Below the pieces are notes generated by a model, which was given only the letters and a program-made list of their open reading frames with translations, had not been told where the DNA came from and made no database searches. A program made the position numbers and the translations under genes. Source: Prionace glauca (Eukaryota; Chordata; Chondrichthyes; Carcharhiniformes; Carcharhinidae). Taken from it: 64,000 nt of DNA. Shown piece after piece: positions 11,918 through 23,297 of this stretch. How positions within the stretch are numbered: position 1 is the stretch's first letter; every line of letters begins with the position of its first letter. Location: the NCBI GenBank assembly GCA_037974335.1, contig CM075724.1:71728850-71792849 (forward strand), given 5' to 3'.

Positions 11918-11962
11918 TGTGTGTGTGTTTGTGTGTGTGTGTGGGGGGGGGGGGGGGGGGGT
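11918..11962. repeat. Microsatellite (GT)n followed by poly-G
   Basis: A GTGTGT tract, interrupted once by TTT, runs directly into about 20 consecutive G residues. It is a simple repeat, likely length-variable and error-prone in assembly. Confidence 0.95.
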
Positions 11963-12286
11963 GCTGGGTGCAGGAGCATTTTGCTTCCCGTTGCTATCCC
12001 TCCCTCACCTTCAGATGTTTCACTACCGACACATTCCTTCCTTTCCTCGATTTCTCTGTCTCTATTTCCCGTGATGAACAGACAACCAATATTCACTAAA
12101 ACCCACCGACTCCCACAGATTCCTTGACTACAGATTATCACCTCTTGATTCTTGTAAGGTCTCTGTCATTCTCTTCATTTCTCTGCATTTATCACATCTG
12201 CTCCGATTGTGCCAAATGTTCATAAATGACGATGCTGCATTTTTCATTAACCGAGGTTTACCATGCACATCACACCCCTCGTTGTG
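11963..12286. other. No recognisable feature
   Basis: Pyrimidine-rich sequence with no supported gene or named repeat. Confidence 0.45.
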
Positions 12287-12709
12287 CAGAACAAAGAACA
12301 GTAAACATAAAAACAAACCTTCGACCCACCAAATCTCTGCCGACACAGTTTCCTCCCTAATTTCATGTTGTCTTAACTCTACACGGTCCATATCCCTCTA
12401 TTTCCTGCCTATACATGTATCTATCCAGACACCTCTTTAAAGTTGTATAGAATCTGCTTCTAGCAACTCCTCTGGCAGCATGTTCCAGGCATTCGTCACC
12501 CGCTTTGTGAAAAAACTCATCCCTTGCATCGTTTTTAAACTGTCTCCCTCTCACAGTCAACCTATGCCCCCGGGTAATTGACCCTCCTGTCCTCGGAATA
12601 AAACTTTGATGATCCATTCTATTCAGGCCTGTCACAGTCTGAAAACCGCTATCACTCCCCTTCTCCCTTTTCATCCTCCGATGCGCCAATGAAAACAATC
12701 CATACGCCT
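12287..12709 (-). repeat. Older CR1-like LINE, 3' part (left of a nested CR1)
   Basis: Antisense to the C-terminal end of an older CR1 ORF2; the complement gives a decayed FFHKAGDECLEHAAR-type ending. It is separated from its remaining part (13,854-14,835) by a younger CR1. An internal deletion is likely, because the sequence jumps near 12,690. Confidence 0.65.
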
Positions 12710-12715
12710 ATTTAA

Positions 12716-13853
12716 CATAAGAACATAAGAACATAAGAAATAGGAGCAGGAGTAGGCCATCTGGCCCTTCGAGCCTGCCCCGCCATTCAATAAGATCATG
12801 GCTGATCTGTCGTGGCTCAGTTCCACCTTCCCGCCCTCTCCCCATAACCCTTAATCCCTTCTCTTATCAAAAACCCATCAACCCGTTTCTTAAAAATATT
12901 TAGCGAGGCAGCCTCCACCACTTCAACGGGCAGAGAATTCCAGAGATTCACCACCCTTTGAGTGAAGAAGTTCCTCCTCAACTCTGTTCTAAACCGCCCC
13001 CCCTTTATCTTGAGGCTGTGCCCCCTAGTCCTACTGTCTTTTTTGAGCGGGAACAGTCTCTCCACCTCTATCCTATCCATCCCATTCATCATCTTATACG
13101 TCTCAATGAGATCTCCCCTCATTCTTCTAAACTCTAACGAGTACAAGCCTAGTTTATTCAGCCTCTCCTCATAGCTCAATCCCCTCAACTCCGGTATCAG
13201 CCGAGTAAACCTCCTCTGCACTCCCTCCAGGGCCAAAACATCCTTGCGCAGGTGCGGCGCCCAAAACTGCACACAGTACTCCAGCTGCGGCCTCACCAAT
13301 GCCCTGTACAGCTGCAGCAAGACCTCCCTACTTTTATATTCAATCCCCTTCGCTATGAAGGCCAGCATCCCATTCGCCTTCCTGACCACCTGCTGCACCT
13401 GCAAGCTGGGTTTTTGCGACTCATGCACAAGGACCCCGAGGTCCCTCTGCACCGTCGCCTGCTGCAGTTTTTCGCCCCGTAAGTAATAGTCCTTCCTACC
13501 ATTCCTCCTACCAAAGTGGACCACCTCACACTTGCCAACATTAAATTCCATTTGCCATTTCCTGGCCCATTCGCCCAGCCTATCTAGATCCTTCTGCAGA
13601 CTCTCCACACCCTCCGCACAATTTGCCTTTCCCCCAATCTTGGTGTCATCAGCAAATTTCGACACCCTGCACTCGGTTCCCTCCTCCAGATCATCTATAT
13701 AAATGGTAAATAGCTGAGGCCCCAGCACCGACCCCTGGGGCACCCCACTAGTCACCAACCGCCAATCCGAATAGCATCCATTGACCCCCACTCTCTGCCT
13801 CCTATTTGACAACCAATCCTCTATCCACGCTAACACCCTACCCCCAACCCCCA
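12716..13853 (-). repeat. CR1 LINE (subfamily B), 5'-truncated, RT frame open
   Basis: A minus-strand CR1 whose reverse-transcriptase frame is open from 13,853 to 12,817 (the frame itself starts in flanking older DNA at 13,908). It shows GVPQGSVLGPQLFTIYIDDL, the catalytic KFADDTKIGG, and the C-terminal NFFTQRVVNLWNSLPVEVV and REGIKGYGERAG. The 3' end is a repeated CATAAGAA tail on the plus strand. A 6-bp direct repeat ATTTAA flanks it (12,710-12,715 and 13,854-13,859), consistent with a target-site duplication. It sits inside the older CR1 at 12.3-14.8 kb. The N-terminal EN and early RT are missing. Confidence 0.9.
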
Positions 13854-14835
13854 ATTTAAGTACCTTGTCCACTTGAGTTGCCACCTTCGGGGAGGTGTGG
13901 ACCTGCAAGGAATCACATCAAATACAATCTGTCTGGATTATATCCCATCTGCCATATTTTGGCCCAGTTCTTCAGGTGATTTATATCCTGTTATATTCTC
14001 TGACAATCCTCCAACCTATTGGCTACTCCATTTTTGTATCATCTGCAAATTTACTAAACAGACCTACATTTACCTCCAGATCATTTATGTGTATTACATG
14101 AAAAGAGGCCTCAACGCTGATCTTTGTGGAACACAGCTTGCCACAGACTTCCAGTTAGAAAAATATACCCTTCTTCTATTACTCTTTGATTTCTATGCCC
14201 AAGCCAGTTTTGTATCTACCTTACCAACTCACGTCGGATCTCATTTGACTTCATCTTCTGTATCAGCCTGCCATGAGGAACCTTATCGAAGGCTTGACTG
14301 AAATCCATGGATGCACCATCAACTGCCCTGACCTGTCATTCTTTGTCACTTTGTCAAATAACTCAATCAAGTTTGTGAGACATGACCTCCCCTTCACAAA
14401 ACCTATCTCTAATAAGCCCATTCTGTTCCAGACATGAGGACATCCTGTCCCGAAAAGCCTTCTCCAATAATTTCCTCACTCCTGACATAAGGCTCACAGG
14501 CTTGTAAATTCCGGGACTGTCTCGTTTGCAATTTTTAAACAGAGGAACATTGTTAGCTACATTCAAATCTTCTGGTATCTCGCCCGTGGCCAAACAAGGT
14601 ACAACAATTTTGAACCAAGCCCTCAGTGATTCTCCCCCTGCCTCCCTCAGTATTCTGGGATAGCCACCATCTTGCCCTAAGATCTTGTCCACCTTAATGT
14701 TTTTCAAAACCTCCAATACCCCTTTCTTTAGTATTTCTATTGATAGGGAATTCAACCATGTTCTATCCTTTGCCCCACGTTTAGGCTCAGCTTTCCCCTT
14801 CCCTTGCCTCCGAGAGCCCTGATAGGGTCCCCTTG
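13854..14835 (-). repeat. Older CR1-like LINE, RT part (right of the nested CR1)
   Basis: Antisense to an older CR1 reverse transcriptase. The frame at 14,845-14,363 keeps KNIKVDKILGQDGGYPRIL, GEIPEDLNVANNVPLFK and MSGVRKLLEKAFRDRM, while the part nearer the catalytic site is broken. Divergence from the subfamily A and B copies is high. Confidence 0.7.
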
Positions 14836-14850
14836 CCCTCACCATATCAA

Positions 14851-15092
14851 CCCAGCAGAATTTAATCTTTCAATTAGTCATGTTACAGTCCTCAACGTTA
14901 ATTAAGGGAACTTCAGATTGTGACCTTTCTCCTCTATCGTGAATCCCTCTTTTATATCCCTGTCATGTTTTGTCTCAATGCAAATGCTCCCTTCCACTCC
15001 CCCACCCACTCTTCAACACTCAGCCATTAGTCTCTTGTTCTTAGCTTTTCTACATTTCTGTTGTAATCTATTCCAGATGCTTATAATAATGC
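14851..15092. repeat. Direct repeat, left copy (about 240 bp)
   Basis: It starts at CCCAGCAGAATTTAATCTTT and runs through TTTTATATCCCTGTCATG to CTACATTTCTGTTG. It is repeated in the same orientation at 15,481-15,717 with many substitutions. I cannot name the family. Confidence 0.8.
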
Positions 15093-15480
15093 ATTATTCG
15101 TATTCCTTATTCACCAACTCATGCAAAATGCAACCACAAAACGCATTTTATCCCTGATCCGCCAACCCCGATTCTACCATGCCCCCCCCTAACTCTGACA
15201 GCATTTTGCGGTACGCACTTTTTTTGTGAAAACTGTTCCCCTCCTCCGTCGCGTCCAAATCTTTATTCATTTCCTTTGGCATCTCACAGAAGGTTCAACA
15301 CGTACCCTTTTTACTTTCTCCCCCCTCCCCATTCCAGCCCCAAACATATTTTTTTAAGTTAAGCGTTCAATTTTGTGTGCGTCCTTCGCTGCTCCCAATA
15401 CAGTCCCCTTTACATTGGGCGACTAAATTCAGACAGTGTGACTGCTTTGTGAAACATCGTCACGCAGCGGACAAGCAGAA
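15093..15480. other. Spacer between direct repeats, no recognisable feature
   Basis: Pyrimidine-rich sequence with no exon-like frame or named repeat. Confidence 0.4.
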
Positions 15481-15717
15481 ACCCAGCAGAATCTAATCTT
15501 TCAATTAGGCATTTACCATCCTCAACTTTAATTTAAACAACTTCAGGTTGTGATCTTTCTCCTCTATCGTCAATCTCTCTTTTATATCCCTGTCATGTTT
15601 TATCTCAATGCAAACGTCCCCTTCCAACCCCCTGCCCACCCTTCAACACTGAGCCATCAGTCTCTCGTTCTTAGCTTTGCTACATTTCCGTTGCAATCTG
15701 TTCCTGATATATTATGA
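15481..15717. repeat. Direct repeat, right copy (about 240 bp)
   Basis: This is the partner of 14,851-15,092. It begins CCCAGCAGAATCTAATCTTT and keeps the TTTTATATCCCTGTCATG block. The separation of the starts is 630 bp. Confidence 0.8.
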
Positions 15718-16039
15718 TATCAAACACATATTCCTTCCCTTTAGTTCCGAATCAGAGTCAAACGAACTCTAAACATTCACTCTGCTTGTTCTTCCTCCAG
15801 AGGCTGGCAGACTTGCTTAACTTTTCTGTCATTCGCTGTTTTGCTTTGGATCCCAGCATCCCGTACCATTTTGTTTATCTTTGGACGTACCCGTAAGCGG
15901 GTCCGAACTGCAGAGAGAGCTGTCTTGCAAAGAGACAATGCAAAACGCTGACATATTCATACTCATGGAAACGAAGCTTACTGATGAAAGTCCAGACATT
16001 AACATCATCATCCTGCTTCACCAACAGGACAGACGTGGC

Positions 16040-16810
16040 AGCACAGTGATATGAAGGTGGGCTGGAGGGGAAAGGGGCGGGGGTTGGGGGGGGGGCGTGG
16101 TGGTGGCGTTATGTTGTCTAAGAAATCCTCACCATCGACATTATCCGCTAAGCGATCTCACGGATTCAGGTAGAAAATTGACCACAAAACCTCTGTCCTA
16201 TTACCATGTACTGCAACACCTTCACCAACCCAATCTACCTTCCACTATACCACCTCGTCTGATGAACTAGTACTTCACTATGTTGAATACCATTTATCAG
16301 AAGGACTGATGTTGGCTTTGGCACTGAACCTAATCTGGTGGAGGGCTTCAGTGTTCGTCACGAACAGTGGCTCTGTAGCAGCATCGCAGCCCAAGCTGCA
16401 GCAACTGTTGAGGGAGCAAAAAAAACGAAAACATACTTGATTCCATCCTCACCAACCTGCCTGCTGCACATGCATCTGTCAAAAATATTTGTAGGGATGA
16501 TAACGGCATGTTAGCTGCATCTACAAAGTCCAGCTCTCACATTGAAGCCGCCCATTATCGTGTTGTTCGACACGATTGCCATGGTTAATGGACGAGATTT
16601 TAAACTCAAGTCGTCGCATCCATGTGCGCCATTCGCAACAACAGAATTGTACTCAACCAGAATCTGCAATCTCATGGCCAACATAACCCCTACTCTACCA
16701 TTATTACCAAGCTTAGAGATCATCATGGTTCAATGAAGAGAGCAAGAGGGCATGCCATGAACAACAAGCACATGGTGTCTGCTAAGTCTACCATTCTGTC
16801 TATAACCGGC
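16040..16810 (+). repeat. Non-CR1 LINE fragment (Jockey/I-group-like), EN to linker region
   Basis: The stretch at 16,320-16,800 matches the part of this LINE between endonuclease and reverse transcriptase. ACAGAATTGTACTCAACC, CTACTCTACCATTATTACCA and GGTTCAATGAAGAG are recognisable blocks. Other parts of the same family appear at 32.2-33.0, 34.9-35.5, 39.2-40.0, 53.5-53.9 and 63.86-64.0 kb. The frame is broken. The clade name is by resemblance only. Confidence 0.55.
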
Positions 16811-17726
16811 AGCATTTGGTATCGATCATCTTCATCGCTTGCACGTTTCTGGGCTTTTTAGTAGACGGATAATATTGAAATTATGCCTCTTTTGCCCTTG
16901 TCCGCATCACTGATGTATAACGAAAATGCAGTTTCCCTACTCCAAACGTTCAAGAACAAAGTTTAATGCCTCCTTACTTACAAAAATCATTACAGTTCAT
17001 AATGAATTTCGCATGATTGTTCCTTTAATGCAATTGATGTAAAGTTCAACAATGTTCAACATGCAGCACTTGATGAAATGTCATCTGTAAGTAGATATGA
17101 TGAAAATCAATCATCAACCCTTTCGGATATTTTGCCAACTCTGTTAAGTTTGCCTTCAACCAACCAAATTTACTTCCATTTAATTTTCCCAAAACCAAAC
17201 ATTCTGATTTTTTTTCAAGTTTTTCCACGCGACTTTAAACGAGACAGATGCTGCCTCTCGCTTTCTCACGTTTTTAAACAACTGTGTAATGTCTGCATTC
17301 ATCAAAACCTCTAAAACCATTTCGAATGCAGCACTGTATTGAACACCAGACCGGGAAACCCAAAAGATCTTTGGGTAAAATACCTTTGAGTAACAAAAGC
17401 AGATGAGGCCTACGTGATGCTGGAATTCGTTTCTTAAATTCTGCCAGCATTTCTTTCAGTAATGCAATTTTCTTTAATTGGTTCAAGATTTAGTGTAACC
17501 TGCTTGAGAGATTCGGGGGAACAAAGATAGGGAAGCTCTGATTCTCACGAGGACGTACACGTCATGAAAGAATGTATATAGTGATTGAATAAAGGGCGAT
17601 GTTACGACAAATGGATAGTATCTATAGTTTTAATCTGTGACGTATTTTAATAGCTTAATACAGTTACTCAGGGTCCTCGCTGTTAATGAAAAGTGGGACC
17701 TCGACGAGAGAAATGAATTTGGTAAG
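16811..17726. other. No recognisable feature
   Basis: AT-rich DNA. No convincing exon, RNA gene or named repeat was seen on either strand. Confidence 0.45.
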
Positions 17727-17932
17727 TCAGTGCGGCTTGTTAACAAACGTTGATTCATTATTTAGCATCATCTGCCCCTTAAAATGGTAACATTCAACTT
17801 TGTCTTCTGTAGATAAACAAGGCGGAGCTTTTCCCTTTGCCCCGGTCGCTGATACTGCAAAGGTTGTGCTCACAATTACAGCGATGATGATAATACTGAA
17901 GATTCTGGTCAAACGATGAGAAATAGATGAAT
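17727..17932 (-). pseudogene. Orphan transmembrane-like exon, possibly from an IgSF paralogue
   Basis: Minus-strand frame after a possible acceptor (ACCATCAG, exon from 17,932, phase 1). It reads SSISHRLTRIFSIIIIAVIV, then STTFAVSATGAKGK, and stays open to a TGA at 17,727. The hydrophobic segment is about 20 residues with flanking Arg and Lys, as expected for a single-pass membrane exon. The place where the 28.5-kb transmembrane exon ends (CKG then GTATGA) corresponds to GCAAAGGGAAAAG here, with GA instead of GT. That similarity and the matching phase suggest a relic of another cluster member. No V or C1 exon is seen near it, so it could be chance. Confidence 0.35.
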
Positions 17933-18420
17933 CTGATGGTAAGACTTTAGAGGTCCTGATTCACAACTGAGTTGTAATGTCTAGATACGCTGTGGCAGAA
18001 TGAGTATTAATGATGTAAGCTGGAATCTCGATGTTCAGAGCAATTTTGATTGCACTGAAAGTGTTGTCGTTCTCGGACCCAGTGTTGAAGCGAGTACAGA
18101 ATCTAAACTGGAAAGACATATCAGAATAACATCACCAAGTATGAATTTTAAACTCAACTTATTTTGTTTCCGGCGATGACAAAAGGCATGATGTGAATTT
18201 TGTAAATTACCCGCTGCGAACATTTGACTGCGCAGGGAGGGGCGGCGACTATGGGGCAGAGATCGTAAACAGGGAATATAAATTTAACAGGAGAACACAG
18301 AATCAGAACGTGCTGGCGATGGTGAACGCTCAGGTAGTATTCGTGGATATAAAGAAAAAGAGAATTGATGTTTTAGATAAAAGAAAATTAGTGCGTATGC
18401 TGGAATCGGAAACAAAACAA
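17933..18420. other. No recognisable feature
   Basis: No supported gene. Short open frames lack recognisable motifs. Confidence 0.4.
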
Positions 18421-18421
18421 A

Positions 18422-18660
18422 ACAGAAAATGCTGGAAGATTTCAGCAGGCCTGATTGCATCTATTTGACAGTCTGACAGATGTCGCCAGACTTGCTGAGA
18501 TTTTCCAGCATTTTCTGTACAGGTGATGCTTGAGACGCATGACTTTGTGTCAGAGCAGGAAAGATAACTGAGTTTTGATCTCCATATATAATGCTTGACC
18601 TGTTGAGTACTTTCTGCAATTTCTGCTTTTACTTCACTATTCCAGCATCCACAGTGCTAA
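18422..18660. repeat. Dispersed repeat fragment with a small fold-back
   Basis: ACAGAAAATGCTGGAAGATT at 18,422 is matched in inverted orientation by the segment ending at 18,518 (TTTTCCAGCATTTTCTGT), giving arms of about 32 bp around a 33-bp loop. Related sequence is also at 15,800-15,880 and 27,240-27,350. It looks like a common dispersed repeat of this genome, family unknown to me. Confidence 0.6.
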
Positions 18661-20920
18661 ACATTCGCTAGTAATAGGCAATGTGTTGTCTTCTAAAAAT
18701 TATCCCTTTTCTTGCACAAGTAGTACCGGATGTTACATTTTTACTGCCCATCATCTGCCATTTTGCTTCATCGTTGGGTATTTATTGGCGGAAAGGTCGC
18801 ACGTGATGAAATTGATCATTTCCTTTCTCTAAAAGACAGAACCACTACTAAGGAAATGGCCGGCCAGTTAAAGAGCCATGTCTGTTTCCGTGTTGGGGAA
18901 TAGACTGCCATTTCAAGAAACTGAACGCTTACACCATAGGTATAATGATGGTCTCATGATATAGAAAATGCTCCTGCTGAATGTGAGCGCAGAGTAAAAC
19001 ATGCTGAGTTCATAATTTCCGGATTTCCCTTCTAATTATGAACGTGTAGTCAGGGTCCCATCAAAACAACAATAATAGCGGAGTCCAGACAATCCTTCAG
19101 CTCTTGCAGATAGCATTCTAATTTTTGCGTTTTTTTGTGTCGGTTCGGTAGCTATTCAGCCACCGGAAGAGATACACAGCTCTGTTATACGATCACCCCA
19201 TAGCCCCACACATAAATCTTTCCCTGCCCTCGGTATGTTGACCGGGCCAGCTCACTGGCTGGTTTTCCGGCTCCTTCGCACTTCCAGAATCCCGACGGAA
19301 AAAAAAACTTCTGAAATAATCCAACTCGGGCCTGGAAAAGTTTTTGATCGGCTCGAAGTCTCCTTCTGCAAGTGAATGGAGAATTGGCTGAACTCCATTC
19401 ACAGCATTAGCATCTGAAAGTCCTCGCCGCCGATGCCGTTAGGGACTGCCTGCCGAGATGCCTGTCCTCTCTCGGAAGCTCCTGCTGCACAAATTGATCA
19501 GCGAGAGCTTTTATTTATTCACTTATTCGAAACCACAATCCGCAGGCGACTTGATATCATTGTACTTCAATTGGTGTTAATGAGGCGATGCTAATTCGTA
19601 ATTGGTTTCGGGATTGTGTGATCGCTGTGTGACTCCAAACTCGTACGATCAATTTCTAATGGGCTTCACGAGTCTGATGGTCATCTGCTGATATTATTTC
19701 CAAATTTCCTCTGACGGGTCAACTATGTCGTCAATTGCTTGCTGGATCATCCCTCTCCTTATTGTATGTTTTTGTCACTTCCATCATCTCTGTTAAGATG
19801 AAAGAAAATTTCTTGGTTACATCCTTGGTTATTTATTCAGGATAGAGCACATTTCTGGCCTTGCGACCATGATGGATCTGTTGAGTTTCAAATCTCATTT
19901 GATCGGTATTGAATCAGGCGCTTGCCATTTCTTTCAATCTTTCCAATCTCTTCAAAGTATGCACACCATCGAGAAAACAGGAATGTTTCCGTAGGCAAAC
20001 ACAGCGCTCGTCAGGCCCCCTTCAGTCTATGCGAATGGTGGAAAACCCCTCTCCCTCCCCATGCAAATGTCGCTTACATTCCGGTCCCAGCGGCGCCTGA
20101 TTCGCTGTTGTCGGGTATTAGCACTCAGACCAACTAAGAGGGAACATCATTTTAAGTCCGCCCACCAGCACCCAACATAATTTCAGTAAGCACCAGTTTT
20201 TTTTTCCGAAGATCTACCCGACGTTTCTTGGACGATGTTCGAAACCGTGGAGGAGAAGAGGGCTACCCTCTTTCCAAAGGTCATGCCATGACTCGTTCGT
20301 ATCCCAGCAGAAGCCTATGATGACATGGCAGAGGAATTAAGCTCTAACATCATTAACAGGTGGACCTTACAAATGCCACAGATAGATGAATGCCCTCCTG
20401 CGACTGTGGTTAGTACCCACCTGCCTGCTGCAGGCATCACTCCCATCGGTAAGCTTTGACATTTGACCTTAAATTCCTAAAAACATCAAACGCACGAAGT
20501 CCACTCCCCTCCTTCAGACACCTGCCAAGAAATCCCCATCAAAATAACCTCAAAGGTTCGGCGCTTTGCTCACACATGTATGCCATCACCTGCCTACCTT
20601 ACTCTCCTCGCCATACCACAATCTGATAATGCCGTGAGTGTGTCTCCATCAGCTGAGACATTCCGCAGCGGCAAGGAACATAGTAGACGTGTATTGACAT
20701 GGCTGTCGTTCGGGTCCTCACTCTCTTTGAGGAAACCTGCGTGGTAATAGTGGGATAGGGCCCAAAGCGAGATGTGGTAAGACGTTAGTTCGGAATGCCC
20801 TGCCGAATTTTAGGCTTCAATGCACCTTTATCCGCCATCTCAAGTGAATCTATCATTTCTCAGAAACTTTATATTCGCCAAAGTTAACACCTTGCTCCTA
20901 TTCTTCGAGGATCTCCATCA
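18661..20920. other. No recognisable gene
   Basis: Two kilobases without a supported gene. The stretch at 20,200-20,640 reads like the relic of a coding repeat (ATGACATGGCAGAGG and nearby), but I cannot name a family or follow a frame. Confidence 0.4.
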
Positions 20921-20924
20921 GTGA

Positions 20925-23297
20925 CACAACATTTATTCTAGGCTGCTTCGGGAGGCGAGAGCTGAAATTGTTGGGCCTCTGACGCAAATCTTTGTCTCTT
21001 CTTTGGACACAGGTGAGGTCATGATGTGGGTATGCCGGCGTTGGACTGGCGTAAACACAGTACAACGTCTGACAACACCAGGTTTTAATCCAACCGATTT
21101 ATTTGATAATATTCTCACAAGCTTTCGAGGGGACTGCCTCTTCGTCAGGTGAATGGAGAGTTCTGGCTTCAGACAGAGCATATAAAGCACAGACAGTTGC
21201 TGATTAGAATGCGAATTCTAATCAGCATTCTAATTCTAATTCGCATTCTAATCAGCAACTGTCTGTGCTTTATATGCTCTGTCTGAAGCCAGAACTCTCT
21301 ATTCACCTGACGAAGAGGCAGTCCCCTCGAAAGCTTGTGAGAATATTATCAAATAAATCGGTTGGACTAAAACCTGGTGTTGTCAGACTTTGCACAGGTG
21401 AGGTCCCAGAGGGCTGGAGGATAGCGAACGTGGTACCGTTGTTTAAAAAGTGTAGGAGGGATAACCCTGGTAACTATAGGCCGGCGAGTTTGACGTCAGT
21501 GGTAGGCAAGTTGATGGACAGGATTCTTAGGGATAGGATGTATGAGCAAATAGAGCGTTGCGATCTGATTAAGGATACGCAGCATGGCTTTGTAAAGGGG
21601 ATGTCTTGCCTTTCGAATCTGGCAGAATTTTTTGAGGAAGTGACAAAAACAGTTGACGAAGGACGAGCCGTTGATGTCGTCTATCTGGATTTCAGTAAGG
21701 CGTTTGACAAAGTCCCTCATGTTAGGTTGGTAGAAAAGATTAAGGCTCATGAGATACAAGGCCAGGTATCTGGATGTGTTGAGAACTGGCTTGCTAAGAC
21801 AAGACAGAGAGTAGTCGTGGAAGGGTCCTTTCCTAGCTGGAGGTCTGTCACTACTGGTGTGCCGCAGGGCTCAGTACTGGGACCGCTTCTCTTTTGTAGT
21901 ATATATAAATGACTTGGAAGAGGAAGTAAGTGGCGTGATCAGCAAATTTGCAGATGACACAAAGATGGCTGGATTAGCAGGCAGTGAGGAGCAGGGTCTG
22001 GCAATACAACGGTATATAGATAGGCTGGTATATTGGGCAGATATATGGCAAATGGTGTTTAATCCCGATAAATGTGAGGTGATGCATTTTGGCCAGAATA
22101 ATGTTGGGGGAAGTTATATGATAAAGGGTAAGCCTATATAGAGCATAGAAACACAGCAGGACCTAGGGGTGCAAGGGCACAAGTCTTTGAAGGTGGCAAT
22201 ACAAGTAGAGAAGTTTGTGAAGCAAGCCTATGGTATGTTAGCCTTTATAGGGAGGGGTATAGAGTAGAAGAACTGGAGTCTAATGTTGCAGTTCTATAGA
22301 ACGATGGTTAGGCCGCATTTGGAGTACTGTGTCCAGTTCTGGTCGCCTTACTACCGGAAGGACGTGGAGACTCTGGAGAGAGTGCAGAGGAGGTTTACCA
22401 GGATGTTGCCTGTTATGGAAGGACTGGGTTATGAGGAAAACATGAGCAAATTCGGGCTGTTTTCTCTTGAAAGACGGTGACTGAGGGGGGATCTAACAGA
22501 GGTATATAAGATTATGAACGGTATAGACAGAGGTAAGCTATCTCCTATGTTAGAGACACACAGTACGAGGGGCCAGGGGCTTAGGGTGAGGGGGGAAAGG
22601 TATAACATGGATATTAAAGGGAGGTTTTCCACATAGAGGGTAGTGTGGGTATGGAATGCTCTGCCAAGTAAGGTGGTGGAGACAAGCACGCTGGAGTTGT
22701 TCAAGAGTTACTTCGACAGGCACATTTGGTTGGAAGATGGGAGGATATTGGAGATTGTTTTCAATAAGGTTCATTAGCATTGGGACTTCCCTGGTAATGT
22801 AAAAGGATGTGGAATTATACTAATGTTTTTCGCTTTTAATTTACAGGTTTTAAGTCGGTCCGCCTTGTTGACCAACGAGGGGCGTGATGGGTCGTACTAG
22901 GGCTGCTGTTGGATGTTCGAGAATAACCTCGTGCTTCATGTCCTTAGTGTGTGCTTGAACTGGACCAGATGCTGGGCAACACGACAGCTCAGTGACTATC
23001 ACTGTTTGCTGCGCAGATACAAGTATTTGGGCCAGTGTCTGTGGGAGTTTGCGCATTTTCCCCGTGATTGCGTGGGTTTTCTCCGGGTGCTCCGGTTTCC
23101 TCCCACACCCCAAAGATGTGCTATTAGGCTGCTTGGAGGTAATAAATAGTCCCTAAATTAATTTCCCTCAATGTGGAATTCCATTAGCATAGATAAGGTT
23201 CATGGGTGGAGGGGGTAATGGTAATGTTAAAATGGCGGCGCGCGTCGTTGGGCCGAAGGGCCTGTTCCCCGGGCTGTTTTTGTTCTTTGTTCTTATA
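20925..23297 (+). repeat. CR1 LINE (subfamily D), 5'-truncated, with a palindromic insert
   Basis: A plus-strand CR1. The RT begins near 20,940, is split by a palindromic element at 21,021-21,392, and resumes with VPEGWRIANVVPLFKKC. SKAFDKVPHVRLVEK and GVPQGSVLGPLL follow, then a frameshift near 21,895, then KFADDTKMAG, and several stops after 22,140. The 3' UTR (22,775-23,297) is long and holds a block shared with the tRNA-derived SINEs of this window: GTGGGTTTTCTCCGGGTGCT, CCGGTTTCCTCCCAC and AAAGATGTGC at 23,070-23,120. It ends with GGGCCGAAGGGCCTG and a TTCTTTGTTCTT tail. The subfamily also appears at 33.99, 40.03, 43.3, 46.6 and 58.8 kb. Confidence 0.88.
21021..21392. mobile_element. Palindromic (fold-back) Penelope-like terminal element
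   Basis: Two arms of 151 bp (21,067-21,217 and 21,238-21,388) are inverted repeats of each other with at least two mismatches, around a 20-bp centre. An extra 46 bp lies at the left end only. The element sits in the RT region of a CR1 and is flanked by a 13-bp direct repeat, CACAGGTGAGGTC (21,008-21,020 and 21,393-21,405), which restores the CR1 sequence when only one copy is counted. The arm sequence is the Penelope-like terminus. It has no coding capacity. Confidence 0.85.

Noticed and set aside
12817-13908. A 363-codon frame as a host gene
   Set aside because: It is CR1 reverse transcriptase (FADDTK, GVPQGSVLGPQ) with a LINE 3' tail and a target duplication.
14851-15717. The direct repeat as the paired terminal repeats of an LTR element
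   Set aside because: There is no primer-binding site, polypurine tract or recognisable internal coding sequence, and the spacing of about 390 bp is too short.
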